DNA of 35,672 nucleotides, taken from positions 1 through 35,672 of the IMG/VR virus record IMGVR_UViG_3300042806_000042, one strand, 5' to 3'. Numbering within the stretch: the first letter of the stretch is position 1; the number at the start of each line of letters is the position of its first letter. A model generated the notes under the pieces. It was not told the DNA's origin. It worked only from the letters and a program-made list of their open reading frames with translations, and searched no databases. Made by a program: the position numbers and the translations under genes. Of the stretch, positions 28,010-35,672 are shown in pieces. Source of the stretch: a virus.

Positions 28010-29427
28010 CAAGAGTTACCTTTGGAGAGTGGCTACCTGACCAACCAGGGGTTATCGGTGCGCTGACCACGGCTAAGAACTGTTTTCCAAAGGCGGTGGG
28101 CTATGGCCCGTTTCCACAGGAAGTGGATTATTCTGAGGACGCGCCACAGGCTCTTACTGCTGCGGCTGCCGCTAAAGACTCAAATAGCATCACCACAATT
28201 TACGCGGCTGGTACGACTAGGCTTTTTAAGTTGGACACTTCAGACTTCTCGTGGGACGACATTTCTGCGACCACATACTCTGGGACAAGCGGGTGGAAGT
28301 TTACGCAGTTCGGGAACTCCCTGATTGCGGCTAACGAGTCCAATACCATGCAGTACATAGACGTTATGTCGGGGACTACCTTTGCAAACCTAGCGGTAGA
28401 CGCTCCAAAGGCTAAGTTTGTGACCGTGGTGCGGGACTTTGTGGTATCTGGCTACCAATCGGCAAACAAAAACCGAGTTCAATGGTCTGGAATTAACAAC
28501 GAAGCAACATGGGCGACATCAGCGGTTACCCAAGCAGACTTCCAAGACCTACCTGACGGTGGGTTTGTACAGGGCATAACTGGCGGTGAGTTTGGAATAG
28601 TCTTGTTAGAACGCAGTATCGTGCGGATGTCCTACGTTGGAACCCCGCTTATATTCCAGTTTGACAACATTGCTAGGAACCGTGGGTGCTTTGAGCCAAA
28701 CTCGGTCATCCAATGGCAGGGGATTACCTACTTCTTGGGCGACGACGGATTCTACGCTTGCGACGGGCAGAACCTAAAGAACATAGGCGCGGAGAAGGTC
28801 AATCGGTACTTCTTTAACACGCTAAAAGAGTCGGATTTGGGGAACATGAGTGCCGCCATTGACCCCATTAACAACTTGGTGGTCTGGGGCTACCCAAGCG
28901 TGGATACTGACTATCGCGCCCTGATTTACCATATTGCTACTGGCAGGTGGTCTTACGCTGATTCCTCTGCAACCCGCGTTGCGCCGGTTTCTACCCCATC
29001 TATTGCATTAGAGGGGCTAGACGCTTTCTCGGCGAGCATAGACGCGCTTGGCATTTCTTTGGATAGCCGTACTTGGCTTGGCGGGAAGTTGCTTTTGTTG
29101 GGGCTTAAAGGGTCAAAGTTAATTACCTTTACCGGCGCTCCCAAGACTGCGACAATCGAGACTTCTGACATTGAAACAGACTCAAATCAGTCAATGATTA
29201 CGATGGTCAAGCCGATAGTAGACAACGGGACGGGTAGTGCTTCTGTGGCTTCTAGGCTACAACTGAACCAGACCGTGTCATTCCCTACGGTTTCCGCAGC
29301 CAACAGCGAGAACCGCATAGGAACTAGGTCTTACGGCAGATACCACAGGGTAAAACTCCAGCCTTCTGGAGATTGGACGACAGCTATCGGCATGGATGTA
29401 GAGATTCAACAAGCAGGGACTAGATAA
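28000..29427 (+). CDS. P22 gp10-like packaged-DNA stabilization / tail hub protein
   Basis: 475 aa. ITRVTFGEWLPDQPGVIGAL opens the family, and a beta-propeller-like series follows: TIYAAGTTRLFKLDTSDFSW, WKFTQFGNSLIAANESNTMQ, VVRDFVVSGYQSANKNRVQW, VLLERSIVRMSYVGTPLIFQ and YFLGDDGFYACDGQNLKNIG. This is the typical layout of P22 gp10/T7 gp12-type nozzle proteins below the adaptor. A copy of the SIDALGISLDS motif from the previous gene sits at about 345-356, breaking the propeller. It overlaps the preceding gene by ten bases. Confidence 0.85.
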   Translation: MAITRVTFGEWLPDQPGVIGALTTAKNCFPKAVGYGPFPQEVDYSEDAPQALTAAAAAKDSNSITTIYAAGTTRLFKLDTSDFSWDDISATTYSGTSGWKFTQFGNSLIAANESNTMQYIDVMSGTTFANLAVDAPKAKFVTVVRDFVVSGYQSANKNRVQWSGINNEATWATSAVTQADFQDLPDGGFVQGITGGEFGIVLLERSIVRMSYVGTPLIFQFDNIARNRGCFEPNSVIQWQGITYFLGDDGFYACDGQNLKNIGAEKVNRYFFNTLKESDLGNMSAAIDPINNLVVWGYPSVDTDYRALIYHIATGRWSYADSSATRVAPVSTPSIALEGLDAFSASIDALGISLDSRTWLGGKLLLLGLKGSKLITFTGAPKTATIETSDIETDSNQSMITMVKPIVDNGTGSASVASRLQLNQTVSFPTVSAANSENRIGTRSYGRYHRVKLQPSGDWTTAIGMDVEIQQAGTR

Positions 29428-30221
29428 TGTTTCGTGTTCTACCGTACCAAGGTGGAGACCCACGGCAGATTTCCGAGGTGGTCAACAACCTGATGAACGG
29501 CAAGTCCAATAATACTGGGACGATTACGCTTGCCACGGGCAATGCAACCACGACCACCCTGTACGACGAGCGTATTTCCGTAGATACAAAAATTGTCCTG
29601 ATTCCGTTCTCAAACGCGGCAGAAGCGGACTCTGCGCCCTACGGTGCGTTTCAGGACACGACAGACCAGAACGCGACCACAACCTCGAACGAGTACATCA
29701 TCAGTTGTGATACGACTGATTACAGCAACGGGGTAGTTTTAGAGAACACCAACAAGTTCCGTGTGCGTAATTACGGGATTTATAACATTCAATTTAGCAT
29801 CCAGTTTGCCAACGCGGATGTGCAGATTCAAGACGTAGATGTGTGGTTTAAGAAGGGTAGCGGAAGCGGGGCTGCTTCCAACATTGCGGGAAGTAACAGC
29901 AAGTTCTCAGTCCCAGAGAGCCACGGCGGTACAGACGGACACTTGATTGCGGCGCTTAACTTTTTCTTAGAATTACAGGCAGACGACTACGTTCAGATTG
30001 CTTGGTCATCAACCGACACAGACTGCGGAATCGAGCATCTACCAACGCAGACAAGCCCAACAAGACCGTCAACCCCGTCTGTAATCGTTACTGTGAACTA
30101 CATTGCTCCGGCGGCGTACTCAAACATTTACGTCTCTGCCCAACAGCAGGGACAGGCAACCATAAGCCACTATGCCAACTCTACGGCAGACAAGACTTAT
30201 GCTTATATACTTGTAGGATGA
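29427..30221 (+). CDS. Tail-associated jelly-roll-like protein
   Basis: 264 aa. The N-terminal helix (PYQGGDPRQISEVVNNLMNG) and GTITLATGNATTTTLYDERI, then KIVLIPFSNAAEADSAPYGA, form a module common at the start of phage tail fibres. The C-terminal half (FRVRNYGIYNIQFSIQFANA, LIAALNFFLELQADDYVQIA) resembles a C1q/TNF-like jelly roll. A baseplate or fibre-anchor role is plausible. The ATG overlaps the preceding TAA (TAATG) and the TGA overlaps the next ATG. Confidence 0.7.
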   Translation: MFRVLPYQGGDPRQISEVVNNLMNGKSNNTGTITLATGNATTTTLYDERISVDTKIVLIPFSNAAEADSAPYGAFQDTTDQNATTTSNEYIISCDTTDYSNGVVLENTNKFRVRNYGIYNIQFSIQFANADVQIQDVDVWFKKGSGSGAASNIAGSNSKFSVPESHGGTDGHLIAALNFFLELQADDYVQIAWSSTDTDCGIEHLPTQTSPTRPSTPSVIVTVNYIAPAAYSNIYVSAQQQGQATISHYANSTADKTYAYILVG

Positions 30222-30613
30222 TTACAAGAAGATTTATACAACCGCAGGAAATAAGGTCTTGGTGGGATTTTGTAAGACCTGGGTTAGACGTTATTCGCGT
30301 CAAGTCCCCAGAGTATTGGATAAGCGAAGATGTTTATGCTGAGTGTTATTTTGGCAAGGCAATGTTGTGGGTCTTCTTAGAAGATAACCGCCCATTTGGG
30401 TTTGTTGTGTTGCAACCAAAGCCAGAAACACTACACATCTGGTGTGCATGGACACAAGAGGCAAGATTTACAGACACCTGCTTTGAGCAGGTAAAAGAGA
30501 TAGCAAAGATTGGAAACGCTAAACGAGTGACCTTTGATTCTTGGCGAAAAGGCTGGGAAAAAAGGGCAAGGCAGTTGAACTTTAAGCCCCGTAGTTGGGT
30601 AATGGAGATTTAA
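30218..30613 (+). CDS. GNAT-like internal protein (T7 gp13-like)
   Basis: 131 aa from the ATG at 30218 (ATGATTAC), overlapping the preceding stop. The layout EDVYAECYFGKAMLWVFLED, RPFGFVVLQPKPETLHIWCA and CFEQVKEIAKIGNAKRVTFD resembles the GNAT acetyltransferase core as found in T7 gp13-like virion-assembly proteins. There is no clear acetyl-CoA loop, so it may not be an enzyme. It ends RQLNFKPRSWVMEI, the typical last strand. The in-frame upstream reading from 30002 is spurious. Confidence 0.7.
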   Translation: MITRRFIQPQEIRSWWDFVRPGLDVIRVKSPEYWISEDVYAECYFGKAMLWVFLEDNRPFGFVVLQPKPETLHIWCAWTQEARFTDTCFEQVKEIAKIGNAKRVTFDSWRKGWEKRARQLNFKPRSWVMEI

Positions 30614-30614
30614 T

Positions 30615-31454
30615 ATGAGTATGGGTGGCAATAGTGGCGGGCAAAATACAGTAACCCGCACAGAATTAGACCCAGCAGTTCGTCCTTATGTTGAGTACGG
30701 ATTGTCTGAGGCGCAGAAGTTATACCAAACTCCTGGCCCATCATACTTTCCTGGGCAAACTTATGTGAGCCCGTCTGGAACCACGCAGTTGGGTCTACAA
30801 GCCGCGCAAAACCGCGCTCTTGTGGGCAATCCATTAGTCCCTGCTGCACAGGCACAGACGCTTGCAAATATACAGGGTGGGTATTTGGGTGGAAGCCCGT
30901 TCTTTCAGGGGGCGTTTCAACCAGCCGCCCAAGCAGCCCAACAGTCTTTCTACGACACGATGGGTAACATTGCTTCTACTGCTTCTCGTGCAGGGCGGTA
31001 TGGCTCACCAGCCATGCAAAACCTTGAGAATCGCGCCTTAGGGCAGTTCTCTCAGGCTCTAACAAACACGGCAGGACAGTTGGCTTACCAGAACTACGAG
31101 GCTGAACGCGCCCGCCAGATGGCTGCAACGGGAGCCGCCCCAACAATGGCTCAAGCCGACTATCAAGACATTCAGCAGTTGTTAAATGTCGGTCAGGCTC
31201 AAGAGGGTTATCAGGAAATGGCATTGCAGGATGCTGTTAACCGCTTTAACTTCCAACAAAACCTACCTGCCGCCAAGTTGCAGCAGTACCTTTCTGCCGC
31301 TTACGGTTCTCCGCAAGGCGGGATTAGCACACAGCCGGTCTACCGCAACACAGGGGCCAATGTCCTTGGCGGCGCAATTGGCGGTTACGCTTTGTCAGGC
31401 GGTAATCCTTATGCTACGGCAGGGGGCGCAGCCCTCGGAGGGTTGTTAGGATGA
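30615..31454 (+). CDS. Internal virion/DNA-ejection protein
   Basis: 279 aa. TRTELDPAVRPYVEYGLSEA and YFPGQTYVSPSGTTQLGLQA are conserved openings of a podovirus family near the ejection genes. The long middle is Gln/Ala-rich and helical (FQPAAQAAQQSFYDTMGNIA, LGQFSQALTNTAGQLAYQNY). The end is Gly/Ala-rich and hydrophobic (LGGAIGGYALSGG, AGGAALGGLLG), suited to membrane insertion. It is likely part of the trans-envelope channel. The stop overlaps the next ATG. Confidence 0.7.
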   Translation: MSMGGNSGGQNTVTRTELDPAVRPYVEYGLSEAQKLYQTPGPSYFPGQTYVSPSGTTQLGLQAAQNRALVGNPLVPAAQAQTLANIQGGYLGGSPFFQGAFQPAAQAAQQSFYDTMGNIASTASRAGRYGSPAMQNLENRALGQFSQALTNTAGQLAYQNYEAERARQMAATGAAPTMAQADYQDIQQLLNVGQAQEGYQEMALQDAVNRFNFQQNLPAAKLQQYLSAAYGSPQGGISTQPVYRNTGANVLGGAIGGYALSGGNPYATAGGAALGGLLG

Positions 31455-32059
31455 GCGGGCCAGAACTTCTTGCCGCAGAAACGGTAGCCGCGACTGCAAC
31501 GGCAGCAGAAACCGCAGCGGCAGCAGAGGCAATCAGCGCCGCCATTGCCGCAGCAGAAGCAGAGGCAGCAATACTTGCCGCAGAAGCAGCCGCAGCAGAA
31601 GGAGCAACGGCAGCAAGCGCAGAGTTGTTTGGTGGTGGCGCTCTTGACCCACTACAAGCTGCAATAAGCGCAGCAGAACAAGAAGCCGCCGCAATCAACA
31701 TGGCTCAGGCTTATACAGGTCAAGGGTTAGCAGACCCCTTTGAGAAGTTTTTGCAATACGGGGTTGACGCAGATGCGCCTGGAGCGGCTATGCGGTCTCT
31801 ACAATCTGGGTTTGCCAACGACCCGTTAAACACGCTAAAGAGCCTTCCGCAATACTTGGGTATGCCAGCAGGAGGCCCGTCTGCTATACAAACAATGTAC
31901 GGTGCAAACATTGCCAAACAAATGCTTGGTGGCTCTGGCAGGCCGCAATCTACAACGTCTACAACGCAAATTAGACCCGGACAGCAAGTAAATATGTCGC
32001 AACCCATGTCTTTGCTTGCGCCGCAAATTCGCCGCCGACGGGGAATTTCTTTACTCTGA
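31451..32059 (+). CDS. Alanine-rich internal virion protein
   Basis: 202 aa. Residues 7-60 are almost pure Ala/Glu/Thr/Ile (for example AETVAATATAAETAAAAEAI), predicted as one long helix. The C-terminal part is more ordinary (ADPFEKFLQYGVDADAPGAA, PLNTLKSLPQYLGMPAGGPS) and ends basic (QIRRRRGISLL). It is located in the ejection-protein cluster and coupled by ATGA upstream. No family recognised. Confidence 0.65.
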   Translation: MSGPELLAAETVAATATAAETAAAAEAISAAIAAAEAEAAILAAEAAAAEGATAASAELFGGGALDPLQAAISAAEQEAAAINMAQAYTGQGLADPFEKFLQYGVDADAPGAAMRSLQSGFANDPLNTLKSLPQYLGMPAGGPSAIQTMYGANIAKQMLGGSGRPQSTTSTTQIRPGQQVNMSQPMSLLAPQIRRRRGISLL

Positions 32060-32066
32060 GGATACT

Positions 32067-33320
32067 ATGCTGAACATTACCAATCCGTATGCGGGACTTT
32101 TGAGTTCCGAAGAAGAAAAGAAACTTGGGCAACAAGCGCAAACAATGGGCTTGCTTAACCTCGCCTCCGCTTTGTTCTCCGCTGGTGCGCCATCTCCTGT
32201 TCGGCAGGGACTTGGTACTGCTTTTGCACAAGGTTTGCCAGCATATATGCAAGGCGTGCAAGGAACGTACGAGCAGGGAATAAACGCCATGCTTACGCGT
32301 GAAAAGATTCAGGAAATGCAGAGAAAGCGCAACGAAGAAGAACAAATTCGCAAACTTGCACCACAGTTATTTCAAACAACCCGCGCACCAGCCCAAACAA
32401 TTTATGACGTAGAGGGTGAGACAACTATTCCCGGAGCTGTTACAGGTGTTCGGGTAAACCGTGAACTTTTGCCCGCGCTTGGCGCTCTTGGCCCAGCCGG
32501 TATGCAATACGCAACACAGATTTCGGAATTTTCAAAGTCACTTCAACCCAAAACTAGCGTTCAAAGCATATTTAACGACAAAGGGCAAGAAGTTAAGGTT
32601 CGATACAACGAAGAAACCGGCGAGTATTCCCCAATTGGGGGCGCAAAAGCTGAATCGTTAGTTCAAATTGACCTCGGTAATATGGTTGAATTAAGAACTC
32701 CGACGGGCGCTGTTGTTGGAAGAATAGCAAAAGGCGCAGCACCAAAAGGCCCGTCTTTCTCTTTCAACGAATCAACTGGGTTGGTAATTGACCAGAATAC
32801 TGGAGCCGTTTCACAACCAAGAGACACACAAGGAAACTTGGTTGATATTAGCCAATTTAGAAAACCGTCGGAATCTCAAGAGAAACAAGTTATTGGCGTA
32901 CAAAATACTAGAAACGCCATTGGCGAGTTTAGAAATGAATTGTCTAACTTTACACGTTTAGACACTCTCAAGCCAACAGAACGCGCTCGCATTGAAACAA
33001 AGTATCGGAATATGCTAATGCAAGCCAAAGAAGCCTACAATTTGGGTGTTTTAAACGGCCCAGACTTGGCAATTTTAGAACAAATTATTTATAACCCAAC
33101 ATCAATGAAGGGCGTTGTTGTAGGGAAAGAAGCTATTGACGCTCAAGCCTCTGAACTTGACAGAATTATGGGGAATATAAAATCCACAGTTCAAGCAAGA
33201 GGGGGCGCGGTTCCGCAAACCACAAGTGTAATTTCTAAAACAGCACCTCCTGGCGTTCGTCAAGAACTGTGGGACATTATGTCACCGGAGAGTAAAAAAT
33301 TATGGTCAACCCAGAAATGA
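32067..33320 (+). CDS. Ejection-cluster protein, likely internal virion component
   Basis: 417 aa from the ATG at 32067 with GAGGATACT upstream; the reading from 32016 lies in the preceding gene. It is helical at the start (LLNLASALFSAGAPSPVRQG, FAQGLPAYMQGVQGTYEQGI), charged in REKIQEMQRKRNEEEQIRKL, and has a beta-rich middle (VRYNEETGEYSPIGGAKAES). The C-terminus (KYRNMLMQAKEAYNLGVLNG, PDLAILEQIIYNPTSMKGVV) resembles internal proteins of aquatic podoviruses. A/T-rich codon choice is shared with the next gene. Confidence 0.65.
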   Translation: MLNITNPYAGLLSSEEEKKLGQQAQTMGLLNLASALFSAGAPSPVRQGLGTAFAQGLPAYMQGVQGTYEQGINAMLTREKIQEMQRKRNEEEQIRKLAPQLFQTTRAPAQTIYDVEGETTIPGAVTGVRVNRELLPALGALGPAGMQYATQISEFSKSLQPKTSVQSIFNDKGQEVKVRYNEETGEYSPIGGAKAESLVQIDLGNMVELRTPTGAVVGRIAKGAAPKGPSFSFNESTGLVIDQNTGAVSQPRDTQGNLVDISQFRKPSESQEKQVIGVQNTRNAIGEFRNELSNFTRLDTLKPTERARIETKYRNMLMQAKEAYNLGVLNGPDLAILEQIIYNPTSMKGVVVGKEAIDAQASELDRIMGNIKSTVQARGGAVPQTTSVISKTAPPGVRQELWDIMSPESKKLWSTQK

Positions 33321-34978
33321 ATTTAGAGCAACAACGTGCGCTTGCGCTTGCTGAGGCCGAATTAAAACTTCGTCAACAGTCACAACCGAAGCAAGAAACA
33401 AGTTTTGGTCAGGATGTTATGCGAGGCTTTCGAGACCCAATTGATGCAGCCGCGCAACTTTTACCACGGTTTTTGGAAGTTGTTACATCTGCTGGCGGGA
33501 CTTTGCCAAACGAAGTATCTGATTGGTTTGCCAAAGAATCTAATCGGGTAGATGCGCTAAACAAATCTGTTGAACAACAGTATCGTGCAGCCGGTGGAGA
33601 AGATATTAGCGCCGGTCGGTTTATTGGAAACATTGTTAGTCCAGCAAGCATTGTTCCTGCCGCTCGCGCTGGTCAGTTAGTAAGTAGCGGATTGCAGGTT
33701 GGTCGGCAAGCTGTTCGTGGCGCAGGGTTTGGCCCAACGGCTACTGCGGCAACAGTTGGAGCTGTTGGCGGCGCATTAACGCCAGTATCTGATACGGAAA
33801 AATTTGCCGAGTCTAAACTTTTGCAAACAGGATTAGGCGCGGCTCTTGGCCCAGTAGCAGAAAAGGTAGTTGGTGTTGTGTCCCCAAGAATTACCGAAAG
33901 CGCCCAAAAACTTCGTGAAGCGGGAATTTCAAACCTTACGCCAGGTCAGGCGTTTGGTGGGATTACACAAAAAATAGAACAGGCCGCAGAAAGCGTTCCG
34001 TTAGTTGGCGATGTTATTGCTGGCGCAAGAATGAGGAACATTGAAGAATTTAGTAGAACCGCAATTAACCAATCCTTAAAAAATATTGACGCAGAGTTGC
34101 CAAGAGGTTTGTCTGGTAACGCGGCAATTAAGTTTGCAGAAGACAAGATTGGGAAGGCGTACAATCAAATTGTTCCAAAGTTATCAGTATCATCGGACAC
34201 AGTATTAACTTATGCCGGAGAGTCACCCGTAACGCTAATCAACAATATTGACAATATTGTGGCTGGCGCTTCTGCAAATCTTGATGACAAAGCAGCGTCG
34301 CAACTATCTAAGATTATTGAAAGCAACTTAACCAATAAATTTAAAAACAATGTTCTTTCTGGCAAGGACTTAAAAACGGCAGAAAGCGCATTAGGAAACT
34401 TTGCCGTTCGGTTTAAAAAAGCGCAAGACCCAAACCAAAATTTAATGGGCGACGCATTGTTTGATGTGCAACTTACTTTGCGTCAAGCAGTAGAAGAAGC
34501 CAATCCAGATTACAAGGGGCAGTTGCAAAAAATTAACGCTGCGTTTGCAGACTTTATTCGAGTTCAACGCGCCGCAGCTTCAACAGGAGCAAAAGAAGGG
34601 GTATTTACACCGGCACAATTAAGTGCCGCCGCCAAAGCCACGGACATTTCTAAACGTAAAGGTGCGTTTGCACGCGGTGAGGCAAGGATGCAGGATATTG
34701 CACAAGCCGGAGAACAAGTTTTAGGTTCTAAATTGCCCGATTCTGGAACACCGTATCGACTAGGTGTTGGGGCTGCCGGATTGGGCGCGTTGGGCGGTAT
34801 TGACCCGTTGGCTGCCGCTTTAGGCGCTGGAACGATGGCTGCATATACACAACCTGGGATTCGTGCTTTGTCTGCGTTGTTATATGAGAGGCCAGAAGTT
34901 CTTCGTAGAATCGGAGAACCACTTCGTCGCACCGCACCATTTGTAACACCAGGATTGCTCGGCCCATTTCAAGAATAA
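33302..34978 (+). CDS. Large DNA-ejection (pore) protein
   Basis: 558 aa. QDVMRGFRDPIDAAAQLLPR and RFIGNIVSPASIVPAARAGQ are typical openings of podovirus injection proteins. Gly/Ala-rich hydrophobic stretches (GFGPTATAATVGAVGGAL, LLQTGLGAALGPVAEKVVGV, LGVGAAGLGALGGIDPLAAA) suit insertion into membranes. Between them are long amphipathic helices with NLTPGQAFGGITQKIEQAAE. It ends RRTAPFVTPGLLGPFQE. It overlaps the preceding gene by 19 bases. It likely forms the channel that carries DNA across the envelope. Confidence 0.75.
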   Translation: MVNPEMNLEQQRALALAEAELKLRQQSQPKQETSFGQDVMRGFRDPIDAAAQLLPRFLEVVTSAGGTLPNEVSDWFAKESNRVDALNKSVEQQYRAAGGEDISAGRFIGNIVSPASIVPAARAGQLVSSGLQVGRQAVRGAGFGPTATAATVGAVGGALTPVSDTEKFAESKLLQTGLGAALGPVAEKVVGVVSPRITESAQKLREAGISNLTPGQAFGGITQKIEQAAESVPLVGDVIAGARMRNIEEFSRTAINQSLKNIDAELPRGLSGNAAIKFAEDKIGKAYNQIVPKLSVSSDTVLTYAGESPVTLINNIDNIVAGASANLDDKAASQLSKIIESNLTNKFKNNVLSGKDLKTAESALGNFAVRFKKAQDPNQNLMGDALFDVQLTLRQAVEEANPDYKGQLQKINAAFADFIRVQRAAASTGAKEGVFTPAQLSAAAKATDISKRKGAFARGEARMQDIAQAGEQVLGSKLPDSGTPYRLGVGAAGLGALGGIDPLAAALGAGTMAAYTQPGIRALSALLYERPEVLRRIGEPLRRTAPFVTPGLLGPFQE

Positions 34979-34992
34979 TCAGGAGTAATTAA

Positions 34993-35672
34993 ATGCCTAA
35001 AACCAAGATTTCAGAATACTCAACGACCAACTCCTCTAACACAGACATAGAAAGCATTAATATCGACGAGGGCTGTGCGCCCTCTGGGATAAACAATGCT
35101 ATCCGTGAGCTGATGGTTCACCTAAAGGAGTTCCAGACAGGCTCATCTGGTGACCCTCTGACGGTCGCTGGCGGGATGTTCATATCTGGGGGTGGGTCGG
35201 CTAACACCTTGACCGTGACGGGGATTCTGACGGCTTCTGGGGGCACGATTCTGTCCTCTACGAACACCTTGTCCGGCTCCAACATCATTTCTGGCAATAT
35301 CAACTCGTCGGGAACCACAAATACGTTCTCTGGCGGCAACATCCTGTCGGGTATGAATACGATTTCCGGGTCTGCGATTATCTCTGGGAACATCAACTCT
35401 AGCGGGACAAACACCTTCTCGGGGACGCAGGTTATCTCTGGTGGGTCTACCTTCTCAGGCGCAGCCAAGGGAACCCTGGTAACGGACAACGACGGCAGCT
35501 TTGACATGACCGCAGGAAACAACTTCACCTGTACGCCTACGGGAACGATTACGCTTACATTTACTAACATAACTAGCGGACAATCGGGTAACATTCTGCT
35601 AGTAAATGGTAGCAATTACACGGTATCTGCCCACGCCAACACGAAGGTTGGAACTGGCGTGCTTACGGCACT
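34993..35672 (+). CDS. Tail fibre/needle protein, 3' truncated by the window edge
   Basis: At least 226 codons with no stop. KTKISEYSTTNSSNTDIESI and NIDEGCAPSGINNAIRELMV are the standard N-terminal of phage tail fibres that bind the particle. After it come Ser/Gly/Asn/Thr repeats (SGNINSSGTNTFSG occurs as a near-perfect pair) typical of a trimeric beta-helix shaft. Then SFDMTAGNNFTCTPTGTITL begins a globular module. AGGAGTAATTAA provides a strong ribosome site. The SPRY tail gene at the other end of the window may follow it in the full genome. Confidence 0.85.
   Translation, partial: MPKTKISEYSTTNSSNTDIESINIDEGCAPSGINNAIRELMVHLKEFQTGSSGDPLTVAGGMFISGGGSANTLTVTGILTASGGTILSSTNTLSGSNIISGNINSSGTTNTFSGGNILSGMNTISGSAIISGNINSSGTNTFSGTQVISGGSTFSGAAKGTLVTDNDGSFDMTAGNNFTCTPTGTITLTFTNITSGQSGNILLVNGSNYTVSAHANTKVGTGVLTA
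35260..35460 (+). repeat. Degenerate tandem repeats in the fibre shaft
   Basis: Units of about 30-45 bases coding 'SG.NI.SSGTNTFSG' style strands repeat four to five times. Two copies encode almost identical peptides while codons differ (AACTCGTCGGG against AACTCTAGCGG), so selection acts on the protein repeats rather than on recent DNA slippage. Confidence 0.6.

Noticed and set aside
30002-30217. Extended start of the GNAT-like gene
   Set aside because: The added 72 residues lie over the jelly-roll protein's end, are Cys/Arg-rich and unlike the family; the ATG at 30218 is coupled to the preceding stop.
31414-31701. 95-aa minus-strand Ala/Ser-rich frame
   Set aside because: Antisense to the Ala-rich ejection protein; GCA/GCC repeats give Ala/Ser frames on both strands.
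35118-35615. 165-aa minus-strand frame
   Set aside because: It is antisense to the repeat-rich fibre gene that has a strong ribosome site and a typical N-terminus; the product is a Pro/Val/Glu-rich repeat with no start signal.
1-35672. CRISPR array, tRNA genes, integrase and attachment sites
   Set aside because: I looked for regularly spaced repeats, cloverleaf-like stretches and tyrosine/serine recombinase motifs and saw none. The repeats present are within tail protein genes.
1-35672. Circular joining of the two window ends
   Set aside because: Joining the ends brings the fibre gene to a stop after about ten codons and does not meet the SPRY frame; no overlap between the ends is visible. 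The SPRY gene also lacks its usual N-terminal part, so sequence is probably missing.

Overview
The window looks like part of a strictly lytic tailed phage genome (Caudoviricetes) with a short-tailed, P22/T7-like virion. It carries terminase, a P22-type portal, a scaffold, an SU10-like capsid protein, an adaptor, a gp10-like tail hub and several ejection-type proteins. It has no tape measure, sheath, integrase or repressor. The three-span holin and GH24 lysozyme without a signal peptide suggest a Gram-negative host. I cannot name the host; an uncultured aquatic bacterium is a guess from the general look of the proteins. Both ends cut genes: the first ORF lacks its usual N-terminal part and the last has no stop. 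I saw no terminal repeat, and joining the ends does not fuse the two tail genes in frame, so the contig is probably incomplete or permuted.

Layout. (1) 1-5903, plus strand: end of a SPRY-type tail protein, an endonuclease VII-like gene, a tail-assembly chaperone, then a lysis-type cassette (small membrane protein, proteasome-like Ntn hydrolase, HTH-metallophosphoesterase, coiled-coil membrane protein, holin, lysozyme). (2) 5860-13145, minus strand: a leftward early operon for DNA metabolism. It holds an SSB-like protein, a YqaJ exonuclease, a sigma/antiterminator-like factor, a Ref-like nuclease, a C5 cytosine methylase, NinB, a replisome-organizer-like protein, two PD-(D/E)XK-like proteins, a glycosyltransferase, two HNH-AP2 homing genes and many tiny genes. 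Most genes overlap by ATGA. (3) 13146-13266: divergent control region with a dyad over a plausible promoter. (4) 13267-15215, plus strand: a second early operon with a Sak-type annealing protein and a dense run of very small overlapping genes, ending in a strong terminator at 15269-15300. (5) 15317-16992: small basic proteins, a Cys-rich protein and a methyltransferase. (6) 16993 to the end: packaging, head, tail and ejection genes, with a terminator after the capsid gene.

The genes work together as two divergent early operons supplying a recombination system. The exonuclease lies in the left operon and the annealing protein in the right, with SSB-like, NinB, Ref-like and EndoVII-like partners. 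A long rightward late operon builds the particle and lyses the cell. No DNA polymerase, replicative helicase or RNA polymerase is visible, so replication either uses host enzymes or those genes lie outside the window.

Besides the larger ORFs, I found nine or more short genes by reading the sequence. These include a 58-aa membrane protein hidden in another frame inside the end of the annealing-protein gene, and a 383-base stretch (12454-12836) that holds two tiny ORFs and a 25-26-bp imperfect inverted repeat.
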